Of a DNA stretch of 64,000 nucleotides, positions 18,439 through 26,295 are shown in pieces. Origin of the DNA: Saccharopolyspora hirsuta. GTDB lineage: Bacteria > Actinomycetota > Actinomycetes > Mycobacteriales > Pseudonocardiaceae. Under the pieces are notes generated by a model. That model searched no databases and was not told the origin of the DNA. It saw only the letters and a program-made list of their open reading frames with translations. The DNA is taken from positions 124,001-188,000 of the forward strand of contig NZ_VWPH01000007.1 of NCBI RefSeq assembly GCF_008630535.1, in the 5' to 3' direction. How positions within the stretch are numbered: the stretch's first letter is position 1; each line of letters opens with the position of its first letter. The position numbers and the translations under genes were made by a program.

Positions 18439-19059
18439 TCAGCGCGGGTCGCCGACGACGACCAGGTCGGCACGGGCGCGGGTGGGCGCGATCAGGGCCG
18501 CGTTGGCCTCGTCGCTGCGCCGCACCCACTCCTCCGCCTCCACCGGCGTCCGGCCGTGCGAGACGTGCCGGGCGACGAGCCGCTGCACCCGGATCTCGTC
18601 GTCCGGGGCGAGGAACCAGCACTCGTCGAGCAGCTCACGCACCTCGGACCACGGCGGCGTGTCCAGCAGCAGGTAGTTGCCTTCGGTGATTACCAGCGGA
18701 ACATCCGGCGGCACCGCGATCGCCCCGGCGTAGGACTCCTCGATCTCACGGTGGAACTCCGGCGCGTACACCGTCTCCTCGGCGGCCCGGATGCGACGCA
18801 GCAGCGCCACGTACCCGGCAGCGTCGAAGGTGTCGGGCGCGCCCTTGCGGTCCTCCCGCCCCAACCGCCGCAGCTGCGCGTTCGCCAGGTGAAACCCGTC
18901 CATCGGCACGATCACCGCGGCATCGCCGAGCTCCCGGAGGACCCGCTCGGCGACGGTCCCCTTCCCCGCTCCAGGCGCGCCGGTGATCCCCAAGACCCGC
19001 CGCTGCCCGCTGTCGGCAAGCGCCCGCGCGCGCTTCACCAGCTCCACGTACCCGACCAA
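18439..19059 (-). CDS. P-loop nucleoside/sugar kinase (uridine kinase or FrcK-like)
   Basis: A 206-residue kinase of the phosphoribulokinase/uridine kinase superfamily. Walker A is GITGAPGAGKGTVAERVL (about 24-41). The substrate motif PMDGFHLANAQLRRLGR and TEGNYLLL (Walker B region) match actinobacterial 'nucleoside/nucleotide kinase family' and fructose/pantothenate-like kinases. The true substrate is not clear. The TTG start at 19059 is supported by GGGAGGTG eight bases upstream. It reads toward the small zinc-ribbon gene, with only four bases between the stops. Confidence 0.88.
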   Translation of the reverse strand: MVGYVELVKRARALADSGQRRVLGITGAPGAGKGTVAERVLRELGDAAVIVPMDGFHLANAQLRRLGREDRKGAPDTFDAAGYVALLRRIRAAEETVYAPEFHREIEESYAGAIAVPPDVPLVITEGNYLLLDTPPWSEVRELLDECWFLAPDDEIRVQRLVARHVSHGRTPVEAEEWVRRSDEANAALIAPTRARADLVVVGDPR

Positions 19060-19101
19060 GCTGACACCTCCCGTGACCGCCGCCAGGCTACGAGAGCGCG
19101 C

Positions 19102-19902
19102 TCAGTCCTCCCAGACCTCGGTGAGCAGTTCCCGGGTGTACTCGGCGATCCGGGCGTTGTCCGCCGGGGCGATCGTGCTCCAGCGGCGGCCGTCGCCGCT
19201 GGTGCGGACCACGTGCAGGTAGCGGCCCTGGTCGGTGTCGTGGAAGGCCACCACCCGGTTGGCCCGCTCCGGGCGGCCGCGGTTCCGGCTGGCCTCCACG
19301 CCGAACTGGCCGCGGATGCCCATGCCGTTGGCCATGTGGGCGACGTCGGCCGCGTCGTCCGGCGGGATGCCCAGCGCGCGCAGCTCGTCGCTGAACGCCA
19401 GCGGGTTGTCCGGGCCCGCGTAGTCGCTGGCCTTGCGCAGGACGTCGTTGGGCAGGCTCACCGCCCGGCCGGTCCCGGCGGGCATGTCGCCCGCGACGGA
19501 CACCGCCGCCTCGGCCAGCGCGCCGCCCCGGATCGGGGTCAGCTCCACCACGTCGGCGTCCACGATGGTCAGCAGCCCGGCCGAGCCGTTCGCCGAGGCC
19601 AGCGCGCGGATCGACCGGTCGGCCCAGATCCGCACGTCCACGCTGCGCTGCGGGCGGTCGAGCAGGCCGACCAGGTCGGCGAAGTCGACGTCCAGCCGGT
19701 CGCGGCCGGGTTCGGCGAGGCGCTTGTCGCGCAGCGACGCCCACGCCCCGGCCACCAGCTCGGCGCGCTCGGTGTAGGTCGTCCCCGGGCTGGGCACGTC
19801 CAGCACGATGTGCCGGTGCTCGGTGAGCTTCTCCGCCTCGCAGACCACATCGAACTCCAATGTGGACAGCACGATCGGATCGGCTTCGGCTCCAGGTCGC
19901 AA
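19102..19902 (-). CDS. ESX secretion-associated protein, EspG family
   Basis: A 266-residue EspG-type chaperone. In mycobacteria these bind PE-PPE pairs in the cytosol and deliver them to the type VII (ESX) machine. The N-terminal VLSTLEFDVVCEAEKL and the later domain with GRYLHVVRTSGDG and STIAPADNARIAEYTREL match the family. The TTG at 19902 begins two bases after the PPE-like stop, in the same operon, with AGGA upstream. No ESX core ATPase or membrane genes are in the window, so the machine would have to be encoded elsewhere. Confidence 0.85.
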   Translation of the reverse strand: MRPGAEADPIVLSTLEFDVVCEAEKLTEHRHIVLDVPSPGTTYTERAELVAGAWASLRDKRLAEPGRDRLDVDFADLVGLLDRPQRSVDVRIWADRSIRALASANGSAGLLTIVDADVVELTPIRGGALAEAAVSVAGDMPAGTGRAVSLPNDVLRKASDYAGPDNPLAFSDELRALGIPPDDAADVAHMANGMGIRGQFGVEASRNRGRPERANRVVAFHDTDQGRYLHVVRTSGDGRRWSTIAPADNARIAEYTRELLTEVWED

Positions 19903-19904
19903 CG

Positions 19905-21176
19905 TCAGTCCTGCTTCTTCGGCTCGGCCTCGGCGGGCGGCTCGTCGTCGCGCTCGGCACCGCCCAGCACCGGCGGCGCGACCAGCCGCTCGTCGTCGAA
20001 GGGGGTTTCCTCCGCGACGTACTTGTTCTCGTGCTCGGCGTCCTCGCTGCGCTTCTCGCCGCGGGTCGCGGCCGGGCCCATCATCGAGCCCGCCGCCGGG
20101 CGGCTGCCCGGGGTGCTGCCCGCGGACTTCCCGGCCGTGGTGTCACCGGGTCCGCCGCCCACGCTCCCGCCGCGCGCCACGGACCCACCGGGCGCCGGGG
20201 TCGCGGGCGCCGGAGCACCCCGACCGCCGAGCACGCGGCTCGCGGCGTACGCGCCGATGCCCGCGACAGCCGCACCACCGGCGGCGATACCGAGCACGGT
20301 CCCGGCGCTGATGCCACCGCTGTCCCCGGTCGCCTCCGGCGTCGGGTCCGCCTCGCCGCCCCGGTCGATCTCGGCCTTCTTCCGGTCGTCGGGGCGGTCC
20401 CCGGGTCGCGGCGAAACCCCGCGCTCACCGGGACGCCCCTGGCCGGACCGGCCGTCGCCGCCGACCACGACCCCGCCACCGGGCACCGCGCTCCCGGGCG
20501 TACCCACGCCGGGGGAACCGACGCCGGGCTGCGCAGAACCGCCGACGGTACCCGCCACGACGACCCCCGAGCCGATCCCGGAACCGGCCATGCCGCTCGG
20601 CGAAGCCGATTGCGGGGACACGGTCGCGGGCGGCATCTCCGGCAGCGGCTGGTAGCTCTCCGCCTGGGTCACCGAGGTGTCGCGGTAGGACGCCAGCGCG
20701 GCCTGCGCGGCCTTCTTGTTGGCGTCGATCTGCTTGGCCTCCTGGTCGTAGTCGCTCTCGTAGCCGAAAGCGCCACCGGCCCACTCAAGCGCGTTCTCCG
20801 ACTGCTTGTGCCGCAGCTCGTCGGTGTTCGGCAAGGTGTGGCGCGCGGACTCGTACCCGCGGCCCTGCTCGTCGACGCTCTGCGCGGAGGCCCGCAGCGG
20901 ATCCGGGGCGTCGGACATGAACACCGACTGCTGCTGGGTCGCGGCGGCGGCGAGGTCACCCGCATTGCCCTCCCAGGCGACCTGCAGCTTGCCGAGCTCC
21001 CGGCGCAGCGTCTCGTCCAGCTCGACGACGACCTTCACGCACTCGTCCAGCGCCCGCACCGCGGACTGCATCGACTCCGTGCCGCGCCCCTGCTTGACCT
21101 GCGTGATCCACTCCTGGAGCTGGGGGATGTCCATCCCCTCGAACCGGATGTCGCGGATCGGATCGATGCTCGTCAC
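19905..21176 (-). CDS. PPE-like type VII secretion protein with Gly/Pro-rich tail
   Basis: A 423-residue protein. The first ~180 residues are helical and carry a WxG turn (LQVAWEGNAGDLAAAA, about 67-82), as in PPE and WXG100 proteins. A long Gly/Pro/Ser linker follows, then a possible membrane or hydrophobic helix (TVLGIAAGGAAVAGIGAYAA, about 290-309) and an acidic end (EAEPKKQD). Order PE-like, lipoprotein, this gene, EspG supports the assignment. GTG at 21176 follows GGGGGA. It is likely an ESX substrate or wall-associated scaffold. Confidence 0.78.
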   Translation of the reverse strand: MTSIDPIRDIRFEGMDIPQLQEWITQVKQGRGTESMQSAVRALDECVKVVVELDETLRRELGKLQVAWEGNAGDLAAAATQQQSVFMSDAPDPLRASAQSVDEQGRGYESARHTLPNTDELRHKQSENALEWAGGAFGYESDYDQEAKQIDANKKAAQAALASYRDTSVTQAESYQPLPEMPPATVSPQSASPSGMAGSGIGSGVVVAGTVGGSAQPGVGSPGVGTPGSAVPGGGVVVGGDGRSGQGRPGERGVSPRPGDRPDDRKKAEIDRGGEADPTPEATGDSGGISAGTVLGIAAGGAAVAGIGAYAASRVLGGRGAPAPATPAPGGSVARGGSVGGGPGDTTAGKSAGSTPGSRPAAGSMMGPAATRGEKRSEDAEHENKYVAEETPFDDERLVAPPVLGGAERDDEPPAEAEPKKQD

Positions 21177-21185
21177 AACGTCCCC

Positions 21186-21791
21186 CTAGCCCTTGGCCTG
21201 CAAGGTCGTCACCGCCGCAGCAGCGGCCTGCCCGGCCTTCTCGCACATCTGCTGGTCGTCCATGGCGCCGGGCGTGGTCAGGGTCATGTCGACGTAGAGC
21301 GTCTGCCCTTCAGCTGCGTCCACGAACACCGCGCAACCGAGGCCTTCGGCACCCGGCACCTGGCTCCGCACCGCTCCGAAACCGTTGACCTGGTCCTGCG
21401 CGGGGGCGGAATCGGCGAGCTTCTTCGCGAAGGCGTCGAGCCCTTCGGGCACGACCCGCAGCGAGATCCCGTACTGCGCGCGGCCGGACTGGCCGAGGAA
21501 TGTGCAACCGTTGTAGTTGTTCCCGCTCTTGACCACCGGACGACCGCCGCCGACCTCCAGCTGCGCCTTCTGCTCCGAAGCGAGCCAGGTGCACACGTCA
21601 GCGTCCTGCTTGCCCGCGATCGGGAGCTCGGCAGGACGCGCCGGGAAGTCGAACGACGCCGGTTCGGCGCTCGAAGTCGGTGTCGTGCCGCCGGGTTCGG
21701 GTGCGGGGTCGGGTCCGTTGACCGTGCACCCGGTCAGCGAGACCGCAGTCGCGGCCATCGCGATCAACCCGTACCGAATTCGCGCTCGCAC
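21186..21791 (-). CDS. DUF3558 lipoprotein
   Basis: A 201-residue lipoprotein: basic start, hydrophobic segment and lipobox LTGC with the modified Cys at about 22. A disordered spacer is followed by the DUF3558 domain (DVCTWLASEQKAQL, GCTFLG, DMTLTTPG, CEKAGQAAAAAVTTL), with paired cysteines. DUF3558 lipoproteins commonly lie beside ESX-related genes in Pseudonocardiaceae. GTG at 21791; the PE-like stop is ten bases upstream and the PPE-like start ten bases downstream. Confidence 0.88.
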   Translation of the reverse strand: MRARIRYGLIAMAATAVSLTGCTVNGPDPAPEPGGTTPTSSAEPASFDFPARPAELPIAGKQDADVCTWLASEQKAQLEVGGGRPVVKSGNNYNGCTFLGQSGRAQYGISLRVVPEGLDAFAKKLADSAPAQDQVNGFGAVRSQVPGAEGLGCAVFVDAAEGQTLYVDMTLTTPGAMDDQQMCEKAGQAAAAAVTTLQAKG

Positions 21792-21800
21792 AGGGGCCCC

Positions 21801-22172
21801 TCACACCTGGTTCTGCTGCGGACTGAACGATGCAGCGATCTCGTCGTCCGAGTAGCCGTACTGCTTGGCCGCCTCTTCCAGCTGCATCCCCAGGTCGAAG
21901 ACGTTGGACACGTACTGCATGAGGCGCGCGTAGTGGGAGTCCTCGTTGCCGACCAGGTTCCCGGTCCACACCGCGGCCGCCGTCTTGCTGACCTCGTCGT
22001 CCCCCGGGGCCCGGACGATCAAGTTCGGCGCCAGGCTCGACAACTTGATTCGAGCGTCCTCCGCTGCGGCGAGGATGACCTTGCGCACTTCGAGGACGTT
22101 GTCCTTGTTCACGGTGATGGTCTGGCCGCCGCCCGGTCCCGGCGGCGGTGGCGGCGGTGCTGGCGTCGTCAT
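21801..22172 (-). CDS. Small PE-like ESX partner protein with YxxxD signal
   Basis: A 123-residue, mostly helical protein with a Pro/Gly N-terminus (MTTPAPPPPPPGPGGGQ), a helix at about 26-45 and another at 80-105, then YGYSDDEIAASF. This C-terminal Tyr-x3-Asp after a helix is the general type VII export signal. As first gene of an operon with a PPE-like gene and EspG, it is a good candidate for the PE-type partner. ATG at 22172 with GGGGG about 12 bases before it; a longer upstream start (22253) has poor support. Confidence 0.72.
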   Translation of the reverse strand: MTTPAPPPPPPGPGGGQTITVNKDNVLEVRKVILAAAEDARIKLSSLAPNLIVRAPGDDEVSKTAAAVWTGNLVGNEDSHYARLMQYVSNVFDLGMQLEEAAKQYGYSDDEIAASFSPQQNQV

Positions 22173-22703
22173 CGCGGGAAAACCCCCAGTCAGCGGCTTC
22201 TGATCACCGAGTCGTCCGCGACGATAGCAGCGGCGTTCAACGCCCGTCAGCAAGTCGCGAGAACTTCACAGGAACCCAACGCCACCATGCGCGATCGCGA
22301 ATGCGACGGCGAAATCCGAAAACCGGCAAAAGCCCCTCCGGCGCCGCTCCGGCCCAGCTCGCCGGGGTCCGGACAGCACCTCTCCCCGCCTCGGCCGGGC
22401 CCCACCAGGCAGCACGACCGGGCCTTTCGTTGGTTGCGAGAAGAAACAAGTCGCACCGACGGATTCTCGAATCCCGGAAACGGCACCGAGCGCCCGCAAT
22501 TGATTCCACGACGGCGGAATCCAGCGATCCCGAAAATGAGAAGAACCTCATCCCCGCCGCTCCTTTACCGCTGAAGGGAGCAATAAGCGCCGTGATTCAA
22601 CCGACATGGGGAGCAAGTCCGACTCCGGCCCCGCCGATGGGTCCACTTGATACGGTTCCGCCCCGGTTGATCTTCATTGTCCACGTTGGGGAGGCGTGGC
22701 ACC
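22173..22703. promoter_or_regulatory. Intergenic region between divergent type VII operons
   Basis: 530 bases between the PE-like gene (-) and the SseB-like gene (+). It must hold both promoters. No coding frame with family support, hairpin or known operator was found. Its base composition is more AT-rich than the flanks, especially 22440-22700. Confidence 0.5.
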
Positions 22704-23192
22704 ATGACGCTCGCACATCCGCGCCCGGGAATCGGGTTTCCGCGCTCTGAAGGGGTTTTGCGCCTCAGCGGCGTGCTGTTCACCCCGCCCGCCCCGGCCG
22801 TCGACCTCGTCGACGCCCTGCACTCGTTCCGCACCGACCGCTGCTCGCTCGAGCAGCTGGCCGGAGTTCTCCGCGACACCGCGCTCTTCGTGCCGGTGTC
22901 CGATGAGGACGGTGGCGTGGCGCTGGTCACCGCGCGCGAGGGCGAACTGGGCTGGCTCGGTGCGTTCACCTCGCTGCCCCGGATGGCCGAGTTCTACCGC
23001 GCATCCGGTCGCGGTTCGGACGTGGTGCGCTACGCGGAGCTGACCGGGGCCGAGCTGCTCGACCAGTGCCTGCCCGCCCTGCCCGAGGGCACCGGCCTGG
23101 TCGTCGACGCCGGTTCCGAGCACAGCACCGCGCTGGGCCCGGTCGCCGGTCTGGTACCCGATGAGATCGCACTCACCGAAGGCGGGAATTGA
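22704..23192 (+). CDS. SseB-family N-terminal domain protein
   Basis: A 162-residue protein fitting the SseB N-terminal domain: VDLVDALHSFRTDRCSLEQL, then TALFVPV, LGAFTSLPRMAEFY and LTGAELLDQCLPALPEGTGLVV. In actinobacteria such single-domain proteins are often next to type VII or WXG genes; their role is unknown. ATG at 22704 with GGGGAGG upstream. Its stop overlaps the start of the next gene by one base (TGATG), so the downstream genes are coupled to it. Confidence 0.78.
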   Translation: MTLAHPRPGIGFPRSEGVLRLSGVLFTPPAPAVDLVDALHSFRTDRCSLEQLAGVLRDTALFVPVSDEDGGVALVTAREGELGWLGAFTSLPRMAEFYRASGRGSDVVRYAELTGAELLDQCLPALPEGTGLVVDAGSEHSTALGPVAGLVPDEIALTEGGN

Positions 23193-23539
23193 TGGCGCAC
23201 GACGGTTTTCGCGTCGACGTGGGCGCGTTGCAGGATGCCGAGGAAGGCATCCGCGGCGCCGTGGCCGAACTCGGCGAAATGGCCGGGTGGGGCGGTGCCG
23301 CAGTTGGCGAGCAGGGCATGGGCCTGAAGGAGGGCCTGCTCAACTCGGCCGTGCACGTCGGGCACGAGACGCTCGGCGGCGCTCTGATCCAGTTCGGCGT
23401 CTCCTGGGAATGGGGCGTCCGGTACATGGTCGAGGACGGCTACGCCGCTGCGGACGCGCTCGGCGAGTCCCGCGCGGCCTACCAGCAGATGGACGCCGAG
23501 GCCGAGCAGAAGCTCATCGCAAGTCTGCGGGAGGGCTGA
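23192..23539 (+). CDS. WXG100-like ESX-associated protein
   Basis: A 115-residue helical protein with a WGG turn near the middle of the first half (EMAGWGGAAVGEQGMGL) and an Arg/Glu-rich second helix ending QKLIASLREG. Length and two-helix layout fit ESX effector-partner proteins; it lacks a perfect WxG-plus-YxxxD set, so export is uncertain. It is coupled on both sides: TGATG with the SseB gene and TGATG with the following T7SS-signal gene. It may be the chaperone of that protein. Confidence 0.68.
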   Translation: MAHDGFRVDVGALQDAEEGIRGAVAELGEMAGWGGAAVGEQGMGLKEGLLNSAVHVGHETLGGALIQFGVSWEWGVRYMVEDGYAAADALGESRAAYQQMDAEAEQKLIASLREG

Positions 23540-25077
23540 TGGTCAGCAACAGCAGCACCTTCGACCAGGACCTCGCCGAAGCCGGGCACGAGCTGCACAA
23601 GCTCGGTCAGCTGACCGGGATCGGCCCGCAGGACGTCATCCCGGGCGATCCGGTGACCGTCGCCGAGATCGGCGATCACCTGACCACTCTCGGCACCGCT
23701 TTCGAACGAGCCGGGCGGGGCATCAAGTCGATCGACTCCGGCGGCTGGACCGGACAGGCCGGGGACGCGTTCCGGGAGAACTTCCTGGACAGGGCGCCGG
23801 GTGAATGGTTGAAGGCCGCCGACGCGTTCAGCGATGCGGGCAAGGCCGTGATGGACTACCACCGGGTCCTGGCCACCGAGAAACCCCGCGCGCAGCGGGC
23901 GAAGGAGGAGCTGGATCGCGCGAACGAGGCCTCGGAAGCGGCCACCGCCAAGCACAACGCGGCCGTCGAGGCCTACAACTCGGGTGGTTCGGGCTCGGCC
24001 CCGGGTGCGTTCGTGGACCCCGGCGCTGAAGCCCGGGAGCGGGCGCAGCGCGAGATCGCAGCGGCGAAGGCTGCCGTGCAGGAAGCTGGCGACCGCGCCG
24101 CGAAAGCCGTCACGAACGCGGCGATGAGCGCCCCGGCAGCGCCGAGCAAGCTCAGCCAACTCGGCGCGCAAATCGCCGATGTCGGGCAGCTGATCGGCGG
24201 GACGCTCTACGACATCGGCGCTGGCGCGGTCGAAGGCGTCGTCGGCACGGTCACCGGCGTGGTCGGACTCGGCGTCGGTCTGGGCAAGGCGTACTTCTAC
24301 AGCACGCCCGGCGTGCAGTTCGTCGACCCCGAGGGCTACGCGAAGTTCAACGAAACCGCGGCCACCACGATCCAGTCGGTCATCGAGAACCCCTGGCAGG
24401 CCGTCAAGACCGTGGTCGACGTGGACGGCTGGAAGGAGAACCCGGCCAGGGCGATGGGCTCGATGGTCCCCGACGCGGTGGGCTCCATCGCCGGTGGCGC
24501 CGGAATCGCCACCAAGGTCATCAAGTCCACCGACCGGATCACCGACGTGGCCGACACCGCGGGCGACATCTCCCGCACCGCCGACCGGGCCGGCGACCTC
24601 GGCCGCCACGCCCCGGACAACTCGCCGCCCTGGGGCGACATCGACTCCCCGCCCCCGCCGCGCGCCCCGGAGGCCCCCGCGAGCCCGAACCCGTGGGACG
24701 GGCACGAATTCGGCCCCAAGGGCTCGGACCCGCTCCCCGACCCGGAACCCCCGCAGACCCCGGCCCCGGAACCCCGGGGCCGCGAACTGCCGGACTGGTT
24801 CGACGACCACGACACCCCGGACAGCTGGCTCGACGACGGCAAGGGCACCCCCGACCACGCACCGGACCCGGCACCCGACCCGGTGCCGGAGAGCCCGCCC
24901 GTGAACCTCGACAACCCGGCAGCCCGGGCGGAGGAAATCGCCCGGGTGAACGACGAACTGGCGAGGTACGACCGCGCGCTGAGGGACCCGAACCTGGATC
25001 CCGGCACGCGACAAGCGCTGGAACGGGAGTGGTTGAACTCGGCACGTTACTTGGACCAGCTGAAGGGAAGGGACTGA
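23539..25077 (+). CDS. Putative type VII-secreted protein with T7SS-signal domain
   Basis: A 512-residue protein. Residues 15-160 match the putative T7SS signal domain of polymorphic toxins (GDPVTVAEIGDHLTTLG, SGGWTGQAGDAFRENFLDR with a WTG turn). A helical linker follows, then a hydrophobic region (about 220-260, IGAGAVEGVVGTVTGVVGLG) and a long Pro/Asp-rich stretch (380-460). The last 50 residues (EEIARVNDELARYDRAL... ) are helical and resemble no nuclease or other toxin I know. So either the toxin domain has been lost or the tail is a new one. Confidence 0.75.
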   Translation: MVSNSSTFDQDLAEAGHELHKLGQLTGIGPQDVIPGDPVTVAEIGDHLTTLGTAFERAGRGIKSIDSGGWTGQAGDAFRENFLDRAPGEWLKAADAFSDAGKAVMDYHRVLATEKPRAQRAKEELDRANEASEAATAKHNAAVEAYNSGGSGSAPGAFVDPGAEARERAQREIAAAKAAVQEAGDRAAKAVTNAAMSAPAAPSKLSQLGAQIADVGQLIGGTLYDIGAGAVEGVVGTVTGVVGLGVGLGKAYFYSTPGVQFVDPEGYAKFNETAATTIQSVIENPWQAVKTVVDVDGWKENPARAMGSMVPDAVGSIAGGAGIATKVIKSTDRITDVADTAGDISRTADRAGDLGRHAPDNSPPWGDIDSPPPPRAPEAPASPNPWDGHEFGPKGSDPLPDPEPPQTPAPEPRGRELPDWFDDHDTPDSWLDDGKGTPDHAPDPAPDPVPESPPVNLDNPAARAEEIARVNDELARYDRALRDPNLDPGTRQALEREWLNSARYLDQLKGRD

Positions 25078-25083
25078 TCAGCG

Positions 25084-25539
25084 ATGGAGAACGCACGCAC
25101 CGTCCTGGGATTCGGGCCGGAGAGGCAGGCCCAGCCCTGCGTGATCAAGTGGGGCCGTGTCGGCCAGGAGGTCCACGTCTGGATCTCGCCCGAGGGCGGG
25201 GGCACCTGCCCGGAGGTCGGGGCCGCGGGCCCGGACCTGTTCCGCGGTCTGATGGGCGTCCGCAGGCAGTTGTACGGGCGCGGTTGGCAGCTGCTCGTCG
25301 CGGGAGCTCGCCGGGATGCCTGGCACGGCACCCCTCAGCACCCCTGCAGCCCGGATCACCTGCGGGTCTACCGGAACTTCGGGGCAGCGCCCTCGTCCGA
25401 GGTCCACGTCCTGAACCACGAACGCGACCTGCAGGCGCTCGCCACGTCGTGGGAGGAGCAGTTCCTCTGGCGCCAGGAATGGGAGAACCCGCAGAGCCGG
25501 GCGTGGACCAACACCTTCGGAGCCAGCTACGCCCGCTGA
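25084..25539 (+). CDS. Unknown protein at the end of the type VII-associated operon
   Basis: A 151-residue protein I do not recognise. It is soluble, rich in Trp and Arg (RYQLYGRGWQLL-like core, VHVLNHERDLQALATSWEEQ, RQEWENPQSRAW), with three cysteines. It starts seven bases after the stop of the T7SS-signal protein and shares its operon. By position it could be an immunity or accessory protein for that substrate; nothing in the sequence proves this. ATG at 25084 with AGGGA upstream. Confidence 0.6.
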   Translation: MENARTVLGFGPERQAQPCVIKWGRVGQEVHVWISPEGGGTCPEVGAAGPDLFRGLMGVRRQLYGRGWQLLVAGARRDAWHGTPQHPCSPDHLRVYRNFGAAPSSEVHVLNHERDLQALATSWEEQFLWRQEWENPQSRAWTNTFGASYAR

Positions 25540-25554
25540 CCCGCCCCAGACCAT

Positions 25555-25602
25555 GCTCGTGAGTGCTTTCAGTCGCTGTAGCAACCAAAAGCGCTCACGA
25601 GC
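25555..25602. terminator. Hairpin (GTGAGC family) between convergent genes
   Basis: GCTCGTGAGTGCTTT (25555-25569) pairs with 25588-25602 with one mismatch, between the unknown gene (+) and kdpE (-). Confidence 0.7.
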
Positions 25603-25614
25603 GCTCCGGGCCGC

Positions 25615-26295
25615 TCAGAGTTCGAAGCGGTAGCCCATGCCTGGTTCGGTGATCAGGTGCTTCGGGTGGCTGGGGTCCTGTTCCAGCTTGCGGCGGAGTT
25701 GGGCCAGGTAGACGCGGAGGTAGTGGGTCTCGTTCGCGTACTGGGGGCCCCAGACCTCCTTGAGCAGCTGCTTCTGGCCCACCAGGCGGCCCTGGTTGCG
25801 GGCCAGGACTTCGAGCATGCCCCACTCGGTCGGCGTCAGGTGGACCTCCGCGCCGTCGCGCAGGACCTTCTTCGCGGGCAGGTCGACGGTGAACGTCGCG
25901 GTCTCCACCACCGGTTGGTCGGCCGCGCCGCTGGTGTTGGCCCGGCGCACCGCCGCGCGCAGGCGGGCCAGCAGTTCGTCCATGCCGAAGGGCTTGGTGA
26001 CGTAGTCGTCCGCTCCGGCGTCCAGCGCCAGCACCTTGTCCGTGGAGTCGGTGCGGGCCGAGAGCACGATGATCGGCACCGTGGTCCAGCCGCGCAGGCC
26101 CGCGATGACCTCGCCGCCGTCCATGTCCGGCAGGCCGAGGTCGAGCACCACCACGTCGGGTTTGCCGTCGCTCGCGGCGCGCAGCGCGGACGCGCCGTCC
26201 ACAGCGGTGAGCACCTGGTAGCCGCGGGCGCTCAGGTTGATCCGCAGTGCGCGCAGCAGCTGCGGTTCGTCGTCGATCACCAGGACCTTCGTCAT
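25615..26295 (-). CDS. kdpE: Response regulator KdpE
   Basis: A 226-residue OmpR-type regulator of the Kdp potassium system. The receiver has DDE at 8-10, the phospho-accepting Asp52 in VVVLDLGLPD, and K in VTKPFG; the winged helix follows (LTPTEWGMLEVLARNQG ... GMGYRFEL). The ATG at 26295 overlaps the kdpD stop by four bases. It is activated by KdpD and should control the kdp promoter, where 11-base-spaced TTGATG repeats occur. Confidence 0.96.
   Translation of the reverse strand: MTKVLVIDDEPQLLRALRINLSARGYQVLTAVDGASALRAASDGKPDVVVLDLGLPDMDGGEVIAGLRGWTTVPIIVLSARTDSTDKVLALDAGADDYVTKPFGMDELLARLRAAVRRANTSGAADQPVVETATFTVDLPAKKVLRDGAEVHLTPTEWGMLEVLARNQGRLVGQKQLLKEVWGPQYANETHYLRVYLAQLRRKLEQDPSHPKHLITEPGMGYRFEL

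Noticed and set aside
22148..22750. A 200-codon open frame across the divergent type VII promoter region
   Set aside because: No ribosome-binding site, no recognisable domain, and it runs into the SseB-like gene in another frame.
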